A DNA stretch of 64,000 bases from Drosophila pseudoobscura (lineage: Eukaryota > Arthropoda > Insecta > Diptera > Drosophilidae), in the NCBI RefSeq assembly GCF_009870125.1, contig NC_046680.1:17379501-17443500 (forward strand), in the 5' to 3' direction. The position numbers were made by a program, and so were the translations under genes. Below the pieces are notes generated by a model. It was not told where the DNA came from. It did no database searches and saw nothing but the letters and a program-made list of their open reading frames with translations. Shown here piece by piece: positions 25,478 to 34,600 of the stretch. Position 1 is the first letter of the stretch. Each line of letters opens with the position of its first letter.

Positions 25478-25522
25478 ACTCGGTATATTTTGAAAATGAG
25501 ACCGTATATTTCGGGTCATACT
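25478..25522 (+). promoter_or_regulatory. Orphan housekeeping-promoter motif cluster
   Basis: TCGGTATATTTT (match to core promoter motif 6, KTYRGTATWTTT), then ACCGTATATTT, then GGGTCATACTG (one or two changes from motif 1, YGGTCACACTR). This order is typical of Drosophila housekeeping promoters. No gene begins here. Confidence 0.4.
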
Positions 25523-25614
25523 GTAGAAACTGGTTTTCGCCGCCCTCCCATGTGGTGTTTTTTAGTGCTAAATTGTATTTTTGTCATTTATTAATTTAAT
25601 TTTCAATGTTATAT

Positions 25615-25762
25615 AAAAATCCAATAAATGCAAGTATTTCGAATAGGCCAATCATGTATAGAATTGATTCATCAATCGTACAAAATTGAGTGGGCATGGC
25701 TAAATCTTCCAAATAGATAGTATTATTTAACGGAACAAAGAATATAAGAAAAATTGAATTCG
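25615..25762 (+). repeat. Dispersed repeat family, copy C
   Basis: About 150 bp running from AAAAATCCAATAAATGCAAG through GATTCATCAATCGTACAAAA and GAGTGGGCATGGCTAAAT to ATTTAACGGAACAAAG and TTGAATTCG. It aligns end to end with copies D and E. Confidence 0.75.
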
Positions 25763-26118
25763 CCGCAATTCGCCGCAGTTCGCCGCATTTCACTCCAATT
25801 CGCTTTAGCAACAATGAGTCCCATTCCATGCACAAATGTTGCTAATTCCATGCACAAATACCCTGGGGGAAATGGATGTTATAGAATTGTGAATACGTTT
25901 GTCTTCCAAGGCTCAGTAGGTATCAGGATCGACATAAATATATACAAGATACTTATAATGTACTTGAATATGTCTAAAGAATATCAATTTGATATAAAAT
26001 TCATATAAAATTAAAGAAATAGGGTATACTAAGGCCTATACACGCATCACTTCTTCAAATACCAGCAACATTGCGACTCTTTTTTTGTTGAACTTTTTCA
26101 TTTAAACCTTTTTTTACG

Positions 26119-26279
26119 TAAAATCCAAAAAAAAGCAAGGATTAAAAACTATCCAATCTTGTAGAAAATTGATTCATTAATCGTATAAAATTATGTGGGC
26201 ATGGCTAAATGTGCTATATATATAGTAATATTCCACGGAAGAAAGAAAACGAGGAATATGTACAATAGAATTTTAATTG
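26119..26279 (+). repeat. Dispersed repeat family, copy D (abuts the Gle1 promoter)
   Basis: Best-preserved forward copy: TTGATTCATTAATCGTATAA, ATGTGGGCATGGCTAAAT, AATATTCCACGG and ACGAGGAATATGTACAAT. It ends where the Gle1 promoter motifs begin. Confidence 0.75.
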
Positions 26280-26280
26280 G

Positions 26281-26316
26281 ACCGTATATCTTATCGATAG
26301 TCCGCGGTCACACTGG
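26281..26316 (+). promoter_or_regulatory. Gle1: Gle1 core promoter motifs
   Basis: ACCGTATATC resembles motif 6. TTATCGATAG contains a DRE (26291-26300). CGGTCACACTG (26305-26315) is a perfect motif 1 match. These sit 20-55 bp before the Gle1 start codon, so transcription should begin nearly at the ATG, as in many housekeeping genes. Confidence 0.75.
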
Positions 26317-26336
26317 TCTGCAGATAAACAAACAAA

Positions 26337-28408
26337 ATGGTAAGGAATGGAATATCTGAATTTCTGAATAATACAGGCTATTTTTCTCACAGAGCGTGGA
26401 AAATGTTATACGGGAAATGGATAGTTTGCACCTAGAAACTGTATTTAAGCATGCAGCTATTGCTTCGCTGACATGCAAAGGACGCACATTGGGCCCCGAC
26501 CGGGAACCATTTTGGGTGGAAGGGCAGAAGGAAAGTCTGGACGAAGGCATTGTAAATGCCGAGGAAACTGTTGTAGAGAAAACGATTGTTTCTCCCAGCA
26601 TCAGAGACAAGGAACCGAGTTTGTCCTGCTTCCCAGATGCAGGCGAAATAAACGCTAGTATATTTAGGCGGGAAATGGCGGAGCAGTGCAAGAGGAGTGT
26701 GCGTAAACAGATTCAAGCATTAAAGGAGGCACATAAAGGACTGCAGATACAGTGCGATTCCCGTCAGAGGGAAGAGGATCAGCAAAAAGAGCGTCTAGCC
26801 CAAAAAGCATTACGAGAGCAGAACGATAATCTCATCAATCAGAAGGCGGAACAGCTCGCTCAAGGGCAGCTGGAGGCACAGCAGCGTCAACAATTGGACC
26901 TGCGCAAGAAAACTGACCAAAAGCTGCATAAACTTGCCTTGGAGGGAGTGTCGCGATGCCAAAGAAGATTCGGCAACAAGTATGAGGGGATCATAAAGCT
27001 GTTGCTGTCATTGGATAAGGAGACGGTCCAGGTCTGTGCCGCCCAAAATCAGCAACTCAGGGAGCTGGGTGAAAAGTTTGATGACCTGGTTTGTACTGTA
27101 AAAATGGGCAACTTCGAGCAAAGTCAATATTTAAGCTCGATCATAAAGGCCGAGCAATATTGCAAAAACTTAGACGACCTGGAGGCTGATATGATCAAAG
27201 AACTGGCGGAATTCTCAGAGCTAATCCAACAGCAAATTAAAATGGAAGCTGCACAACGTCTGGAGGAAGAGAAACAGAGACAATTGGAAGAAGAGAAGAA
27301 GCAGTTTGAAGAACAGACGCAGAGACAGAAGGAAAAGGACGAGTCAGAAGCTCAGCAACGGCAGAAACTGGCGGAAGAAGCTGCCAAGGCTGAAGCCGCC
27401 AAGGCGACGCCACCTCCTGAGGAAAACTCCGTTGATGTTTCGCCGGCGGAAGGCACCATATCTACCTCCTATGTCCACCCATCGCGACTAGCATTCTACA
27501 ATGAAATCATTTCACTCTACCAAACCAAAGTAGATGCAGTGAAGCCCTTGCAGTCTGAGGAGTCGTTGAAGCAGTATCGCACTGGCTGCCAAAGGGCAAT
27601 AAACTTGCCTCTGAACGCCATTACAGCGGTCAGTCCGCAGCATCTAAGCAACAATTTTGAAAAACTATACAACTTCTTTGCCGGCCACAGCGTGAGAGTA
27701 ATGAATGACGCCACCATTACTATTAATGACCATCCATTGGCTCGTGACTACTGCATGCTCTTAATGGCAAAGAAGTTCGTTAGTCAATCAGAGACGGCTA
27801 TATCTGGTAATCCCCAAGCCGCTTTTCCCTTTGCGTCGGTTATTGTAACCTTCTGGAAGTTGCTGCCTGATTTCGGAAAGGTGTTCCTGGCGTATCTCTA
27901 CAAAGAATCGCCATATTTGGTGCCCTATGTGATACCGCAGCAACCGGGACAGACGGCAGAGCAATATCTGAAATCGATTGGCTATCGGCTGTCCGACAAA
28001 AACGAGCTGGAGAAGCCCGACATGTTTCTCAAGCGGCAAACTGGAATCGCCCGTCTGTATGCTGCTGTGATTATTACGCCTGGACGAAAAGCAGACGGAC
28101 CTGCCCACTGTTTTGGTCTGGAGGAAGGCTGGCGTTGGCTGGCTCATGTAGTTCATGTGAAACCGTTGCCCGACATAAGCGCCACCCTGATCATGGAGAT
28201 ACTTCAGACACTGGGCTTTGAGTTGTGGCGCACCTATGGCAAACAGTTCCTCAAGCTCTTGCTCTACATTCACATATCCTACATGCCACAACTGGCCATC
28301 TACGACGAGGGCGGGCCGAAGACGCGCCTGGAAATGCTTTTGGCCAAGTTCCTCCGCGAGCGCCAGATCCCCCAGACTGTGGGTATTTTGCCTCCTGGCT
28401 TTTGGTAG
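26337..28408 (+). CDS. Gle1: Gle1, nuclear pore mRNA-export factor
   Basis: Gle1 with inositol hexakisphosphate activates the DEAD-box ATPase Dbp5/DDX19 on the cytoplasmic face of the nuclear pore and releases exported mRNA; it also acts in translation. Exon 1 contributes only the ATG (26337-26339), followed at once by GTAAGG. Exon 2 is 26393-28408 and begins AGC GTG GAA, so the protein starts M-S-V-E-N-V-I-R and is 672 aa. Starting at the GTG at 26396 would be an artefact of reading exon 2 alone. Residues about 90-330 form a charged coiled coil (many E-E-K-Q-R repeats), then a linker P-P-P-E-E-N. The C-terminal half is the all-helical GLE1 domain, with Y-L-Y-K-E-S-P-Y-L-V-P-Y and G-L-E-E-G-W-R-W-L. 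The gene is convergent with ZC3H15. Confidence 0.92.
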
Positions 28409-28464
28409 TTTTACAATTGATGCATATTTCTAACTTTATGTATAAATATTGTTTCCGTTCGAGT

Positions 28465-28470
28465 AATAAA
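28465..28470 (+). terminator. Poly(A) signal of Gle1
   Basis: AATAAA lies 57 bp after the Gle1 stop, upstream of the opposing poly(A) signal of ZC3H15. Confidence 0.75.
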
Positions 28471-28605
28471 ATTAAGCGTTTCTTTTGTGAAATTTATAGT
28501 TCAGGCAACATTCTATCATGGCAATGGCTTCAGAGGGCCTTAGATCCTTATCCAGATTAAACAGTTAATAGATTTTTCAGAAATGCAACATTTGAAAGCT
28601 ACAGT

Positions 28606-28611
28606 TTTATT
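28606..28611 (-). terminator. Poly(A) signal of the ZC3H15 homologue
   Basis: TTTATT on the + strand reads AATAAA on the - strand, 86 bp after the stop codon. About 135 bp separate the two convergent signals. Confidence 0.75.
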
Positions 28612-28696
28612 GATCAAAAGTAGCTAAAGGCAGAAATCTCTATATGAACGCACTGTGATTTGACAAATCAAAATTAAAAAGAAATAATTGAGCAAG

Positions 28697-30101
28697 CTAG
28701 TCATCTTCATCATCCAGATCCAAGTCATCCAGTTCGCCGGCCAAGTCAACAAAGAGATCTTTGTTGAAAGGTGCAGCATCGTTGGCGGGGGCAGACGATG
28801 ATGGGTTCTCATCATCAGAAGCCGCTCCATCCTCGGCTGCTGCGGTTTTGGCTGCTTCCGTTGCTTGATCTAGTAGCCTGGTGCTAGATGCTATGGTGCC
28901 AGAACCATCAACCTCCTTGGCAGCCAGCGAAAGAGCAGCCAGATCGAGTTCCTTGAACTCAAAGGCATTGTCATCATCGTCGTCCTCGCGTTTGTAGACA
29001 TCAAAGGCGGCATCGCCCTCCTCGATGGGTCCGTCGTCGACCAGGTCTGGATTAAAGCTGAACATTTCACGACCAGAGATACCAAACTGTTTGCCCTTGC
29101 TGAAGTCGCTCTTCTTGCGCTCCTCCTCAGCGACCATCTTGGCTTTCTTCTCCTGCAGCTTGCGTTTCTTCCAGGCCAAGAAGGTTTCCAGGGTGACACG
29201 GGTTTGGTTGGAGCCCAAAGCAGCGCGTTCCTTCTCAATCAGATCGACCAGCGAAATTTCCGTGGGCTTATCCTCCTTCTTCTTGTCTCGCTTCAAAACA
29301 TAACCGGGGGGCAGGGCGTGACGATAGATGCACTTCTCTCCGTTGGGACATTCCCAGAACCAACCGTACTTGGACTTTTCCACAGCTTCCAGGAAGAACT
29401 TGCAAATCTGTCCGGAATTCAGTTATTAGTCTTTGATAATGAGAGGCCGGAACTTGACTTACGATTTCAGTTGTGGGTCGGCGCTTCTCCTCAGAATGCT
29501 TCTTATCCACAACCTCCTTCAGCTTGGCATCGTCCCAGTTGGTCATGAGGTCATCTTCGTTGTCACGCATATCAACATACATGGAGCGCTTCTCCACCTT
29601 GTTCTCCAGGGACAGGTCGTGGGAGAATTTGCACTTATCTCCCTTGGTGCAGAGTCCCTGCTTGAAGAACGCACACACCACAGACTTGGGATCAGTGCCC
29701 TTATCCACCTTTTGCGTCTGCACGGGCTTGAAGATTGATGCCATCTCACGCAGATCCGCCAATTTCTTTTCCTTCTCATCTTTCTTTTTGTCGCCATCCT
29801 GACGTGGATGATGGCCGCCGGCCTGAACCTGCTTCTGGACTTGCTGAATGAACTTCTGCTGCTTGTTACCCTTCTTGTTCTTCAAGCCAAACGTTTTGTC
29901 CTACCGATAAATATTCAGAAATCAATATCTCCGTAGAGCTATTATGCCACATCGTGGTTCTACATCTTTGAACATCAATTATTCGGCCAAAGAAAGTCTA
30001 GCAGCAGTCATCTCCGAACTCTAGCATACCTCAATGACTTTTTCCTTCTTCTTTTGTTCCGTTTTTTTGCTTGGACCCGCCGGCGCTTTCTTCGGCGGCA
30101 T
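28697..30101 (-). CDS. CG8635: ZC3H15/DFRP1 homologue, CCCH zinc-finger protein
   Basis: Three exons on the - strand: 30101-30030 (24 codons, [13 protein letters not shown]), 29900-29463 (146 codons) and 29407-28697, joined in phase 0 to give 406 aa. The first CCCH finger starts near residue 100 (C-x7-C-x5-C-x3-[10 protein letters not shown]). The second starts at about residue 172 with an unusually long first spacer (C-x17-C-x5-C-x3-H), the signature of the ZC3H15/Tma46 family. A Lys-rich N-terminus and an acidic Asp/Glu tail ([10 protein letters not shown]) flank them. Family members bind and stabilise the developmentally regulated GTPase DRG1 and associate with ribosomes. The start is fixed by the conserved M-P-P-K-K. 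Confidence 0.9.
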
Positions 30102-30172
30102 CTTGGAGGCCGGTTTTATTAGTTAAACTATCGAAAAATTAGAAATAAAATCCAACAAAATAAATTTTGCAC

Positions 30173-30567
30173 AACCACGCTGAGAGGCAGCCCTGCCAAC
30201 CTGTTTGTCAGTCAATTGAGTTGGCAGTTCAAATTAGAAACAAGAAAAAACAATTTTTACAACCACACTGAGAGGCAGCCCTGCCAACCTGTTTGTCAGT
30301 CAATTGAGTTGGCAGTTCAAATTAGAAACAAGAAAAAACAATTTTTACAACCACACTGAGAGGCAGCCCTGCCAACCTGTTTGTCAGTCAATTGAGTTGG
30401 CAGTTCAAATTAGAAACAAGAAAAAACAATTTTTACAACCACACTGAGAGGCAGCCCTGCCAACCTGTTTGTCAGTCAATTGAGTTGGCAGTTCAAATTA
30501 GAAACAAGAAAAAAACATTTTTACAACCACACTGAGAGGCAGCCCTGCCAACCTGTTTGTCAGTCAA
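30173..30567. repeat. 88-bp tandem array upstream of ZC3H15
   Basis: The word TGAGAGGCAGCCCTGCCAAC begins at 30181, 30269, 30357, 30445 and 30533, an exact 88-bp period. The first four units are complete; the fifth breaks at 30567. Unit 1 differs slightly (ACCACGCTGAG instead of ACCACACTGAG) and lies 70-160 bp before the ZC3H15 start codon. Each unit holds CTGCCAAC and GTTGGCAG as 8-bp inverted arms around a 19-bp loop, a GGCAG/CTGCC dyad matching most of core promoter motif 7 (CAKCNCTRNY), and ACCACACTG, two changes from motif 1. Units 2-4 are almost identical, which implies recent amplification or homogenisation. Confidence 0.95.
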
Positions 30568-30582
30568 CTACATTACATATTT

Positions 30583-30606
30583 CAAAATATACCGTAAATA
30601 TACTGA
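30583..30606 (-). promoter_or_regulatory. Paired motif-6-like strings upstream of ZC3H15
   Basis: On the - strand CAGTATATTT and CGGTATATTT occur in tandem, both fitting core promoter motif 6. They lie at the end of repeat copy E and point towards ZC3H15, but the 88-bp array separates them from the gene. Confidence 0.4.
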
Positions 30607-30608
30607 CG

Positions 30609-30765
30609 AATTCAAGTTATATTTACATATTCCTCGTTTTTGATATTCCGTTGAATATTACTAGCTATATAGAAAATTTAGCCATGCCCACATAGTTTTA
30701 TCCGATTAGTGAATCTATTTTATAACTGACTGGTTTATTTTAAACACTTGCTTTTATTGCATTGC
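30609..30765 (-). repeat. Dispersed repeat family, copy E (inverted)
   Basis: Read on the - strand: GCAATAAAAGCAAGTGTTT, GATTCACTAATCGGATAAAA, ATGTGGGCATGGCTAAAT, AATATTCAACGGAATATC, ACGAGGAATATGTAAATA, TTGAATTCG. The same block order as copies C and D, in opposite orientation. Confidence 0.75.
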
Positions 30766-31683
30766 TTATATAATAATAATAATAATATAATTATAAGGCT
30801 TAAACATAAACGGTAAAAAAAAATGTCCATTAAATTTATTGCTTTACATATTAACTACATATTTATGTAGTTACGTTACGTAGTTTACAAGAGTTGCGCC
30901 AAAGAGTAATTTTTTTAAAGTACAATTTACACGAATTTGAAAGCATAAATTTGTTGCTATGTTGCTAAATTCCCGTCATATTGATGGACAACTCGTTTTC
31001 TCGGCACTTGACAATACAAATTGAATTTTGCCAGCAACGGAAGTGAGTATGGAATGTATGGACATTGCTGCGAAGAAAATCGATCTACGAAAAGAGGGAA
31101 AAGGAGAGAAAGTCCCAGACAAATAGAGAAAATACCCCACCAAACGGCAACCGATACTATCGACTGATGCGCGCCAAACAGACATTTTTTGAAAGTCCGT
31201 CAATTGAGTTGGCAGCTCTCCATCTACAACTTCTTTGCAAAAAGGAGTTGGTAAGGGGAGGCATGTTAGTTTGGCGCCAGAATTGAAATATTTGACATGG
31301 ATTTTGAATTCTTCGTTTGTAATTTTTAAATTATTTTAAACAAGAGAACTATTTTATGGATATAACAGGTTTTTCGTCTGGCTTACTTCCATGTATTTAT
31401 TTATTTATTATGCCCCCTGCCCACAAACATCTGTTTAATTATTATTTAGTGTACCCACTTCAGCGCACACCACACCACACATGTTTAAGTTGTACATATT
31501 TCAATTATCTGCTGCGGGTCTCTCCCCTCCACAGCCAATGCTGAAATTGTTTTCAAAGGTCTTCTGTCTTTTAACTCAAACACACCACACACACACTCAC
31601 AGGCACGCAGCCCCTTGGCTCTTGCTCTCCGCTCTACGTCGTGGGTGGCATTTGATTCGTCGTCGTCGTCGTCGTCATCATCA

Positions 31684-31692
31684 TGGGTGGTC
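31684..31692 (+). promoter_or_regulatory. Distal Ci/GLI site
   Basis: TGGGTGGTC, a perfect match to the Cubitus interruptus consensus, 17.3 kb before the ptc start codon. An imperfect TGGGTGGCA lies about 40 bp upstream. Confidence 0.5.
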
Positions 31693-34600
31693 TATTAGCC
31701 CGCTCTGTGTATGCTCGGTTGGTCGGTTGTGCCCCCATTGATCATTCTCTCGTTTGATAGTGCGTGACGTTTTAGTGTTGCTATTTCACTCGCACTAATT
31801 TATGCCGCCAGAATGGTGGAATGGTGGCGGGGCGCCCCATTTTGATCCTTCTTTACTCTTGGGGCACACTCACGCTCAGCTCATTTATTCGAGCATAAAA
31901 TTAGCAATTATTTGTTTTTCTCCCTCTCGCTGCCTCGTTTTTATTCGCCTTTTAAGTGTGTGTGTGTGTGTGTGTGCTCCTGGGCCTCTGCGAGCATTGT
32001 GTGTGGTCCGATCCGATACAGTACGCTCGGGTCCGGCCGGGTCGGTCCCTTCTCCCATGATATGGTGGTATTATTTGTTTTTTAGCTTTAATTCGAGCGA
32101 AACTTTTTCGTTTTCGCTTCCTTCTTAATGTTGTTCTTCTTGGGTTTCTAGGAACTATTGTAGTGTGCAAAAAGTTCGTAAGCTTTTCGTAAACTTTTAT
32201 GGTTCCGCAGAAAACAAAAATTAAGTTAGTTTTAATGGACTAATCCTTGAGCCCTTGTGATGTTCCCACTAGGCAAGTTGCACTGTACCACAGTTTAGAA
32301 ATATTGCCCCGCGGCGGCAATCAAATTATGACAAGCAACGGCAGCAACATCGAATGTTACCAACAATTATTCCGATGTTGACAGCAAGATAGATAGCAAT
32401 AATTTGCATCACAACAGAAGCAGCAGAACAGCAACTAGAGCAACTTCTTGGGATGGCAAGAAGATGAGACAGAGAGCTATAGTAGCCATTCCGACTAAAA
32501 GATACCCGCTACACAGATCTTATTCTAGTTCCTATAAGCTAGATGCTGCAAAATTGGCTTCTATGAAACTTTTGAAGCTGGCTGCTATGCAACTACTAAA
32601 GCTGCCTTCTATGAAAGTAATAGTAATAAAAAATCAAAGTTACAAGCGGAGCAAAGAGGAGCAGCAGCCCCTGTCCTGCCACAGCCACACATGCTAGTCG
32701 TACTTTTGACAATATAACGCAACGGCGTGGCGACAAGCAAAAACAGTGCCACGCAGAGGCCACTCAGAGAGCTATCCCCAACCCCCGCCAGCCCGGACAA
32801 CTGCGGCACTCGGTGGCGGCATCTTGCACGGTGGTCTCGACATCTCCTCCATCTCGGGGCTTAGTTGCTGCTGTCAATCTTTGGCAAAGGCAAATGTGGC
32901 TGCTACTGTTTGCTGCAGATGCACACTGGCACACACACACACACACACACCGTCTTATAATTGCATATAGCGCCAGTTGCAGTTCCGGTCGGTTGGGTTT
33001 TTTTTCGTTGCTTTTGCCCCTATTGGCGGTGGCCCCTGGTCCTCTGGCCGATGCACGCGCTTTCTTTTTTGTGCGGCGCCGCCAGCTCACAGACAGACTC
33101 CCCTCGCGGCTGCCTGCCACAACCGCTGCGGCTGCTGCTGCTGCTGCTACGAGTACTGGTATATGTGTGATTGGTGAATGGCATGTTGCCACCCAAGTTG
33201 CCAACTGTGCCTCGGTTGGCTGGCTCGTCCGCGACTTAATAGCCGCTTTCATTGGCCAAAAGCCTGATCGAAGACCACACACGAAGACGAACTTCGTATT
33301 CGTCTTCGCCTCCGATCGTGGCTGTCGTCGTCTCAACGGCAGCATTGCGTTTGCAAGCAAACATCAAACGGTAGCTCCTCTTAATTACAACAACACCAAC
33401 ATCCAGAAGCAACAAGTAACAAGAATCTCCAGCCCCAAAGCTTGACGGCCATTAAGATAAATCGGAAACGGAAATCGCTAATGAAAAATTTCCATATTTA
33501 TGCAGCCGATAAAGCGCTACAGCAACAACGAAAGCCACAGCTAAACAACTAAATTTTCGTTGCCCTCTGATTGGGGATATACCCCTGGTACTCGGCGGAG
33601 CGGAGCGGAGGGGAGGGGAGGGGCCCGACCATCATCTGGACCACCAACGAAGCCGACATCGACGCCGCGGCGTCCACTTGGGCGGTCGCCAGTTGCGTGA
33701 TTTGTTCTGTTTTTATTCGGCTTTGGGTCTCGTTTCGTTTCGTTTCTGTATCGGGCATCGGGTGGGTATGTGTCGCAATTAATTTCAACGAAATTTAATT
33801 AGAATTGAAATGTTTATTCGGCGGCAAGGCACAAAATGTCAATCAAATAGATTGCTTCTACATTTGCTGTAAGGAATATTGGGCAATACGAATGATTTGC
33901 TTGGGTTGAGTGCCAGCAATGATCGTAGGATCTTTCAATTAATCTGATACTGATATGGTATCACATTTTGTGAATGAAGAGTCTTGCAAGAGTCGAATTT
34001 AATGGTTAATCCCTATTTGTAATTTTTGTATTTGTATATAGTTTTAAATCCAACTGAGAATCATTTCATGCACCCATGAACCAATTTTAATGTAATTTAT
34101 TAACCAAACTTCTAAGGCAACTCTGCCACAAACCAATCGGAAAACATTCAGGTCTTCCAAGTACCCTTAACCAAGCGCCTTCCACCACTTCCTATACATC
34201 TCATAATACCCTGGAGCCGTCTCTATAAGTGGATCTGACAGCCATACGATACAATTGCTTTTCGTGCACAAAATTGGCTGTCCGCCCCCCGTCCCTGCCC
34301 CTAACACAACCGAAAAAAATAGAAACTAAAAACAAATTTATATGGCCCATAGAAAATTAGCTATATTTTCCAAGTATTTTCTTGCTTTCTTTTTGTTGTG
34401 TGCTGTGAGTTTTGTATTTTTGGTGTGGGGCCACCAACGTTGGGGCCGCCATCAGCGATGCCATAATAAATGATTGATCGAATGTGTGTGTGTATGCGTG
34501 TGTATGCGTGGGGATCAGTTGGTGGCTGGGGCATGGGGCAGCGGCGTTGGCGGTGCGTTTGATTGATGCGCTTTTCGTAGCTGCGAGTGGCAAGACGCTT

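Larger units (their letters stand above)
24860..26280. other. Repeat-rich intergenic region mRpS39-Gle1
   Basis: No gene was seen. The region is dominated by four copies or fragments of one AT-rich dispersed repeat, an orphan promoter-like motif cluster at 25478-25522 and a triplicated TTCGCCGCA at about 25760-25787. Confidence 0.65.
30568..31198. mobile_element. Inserted segment (631 bp) inside the fifth 88-bp unit
   Basis: Unit 5 stops at ...CAGTCAA (30567), and the missing continuation GTCAATTGAGTTGGCAG resumes at 31199. GTCAA is present on both sides (30563-30567 and 31199-31203), like a 5-bp target-site duplication. The insert includes an inverted copy E of the dispersed repeat and two motif-6-like strings on the - strand. 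No terminal inverted repeats and no coding frame were seen, so it may be a composite or a relic. Confidence 0.55.

Noticed and set aside
32764..33445. Opposing frames of about 200 codons on both strands
   Set aside because: Composition comes from CA and GCT repeats and low-stop GC-rich DNA; no domain, no family and no splice structure.
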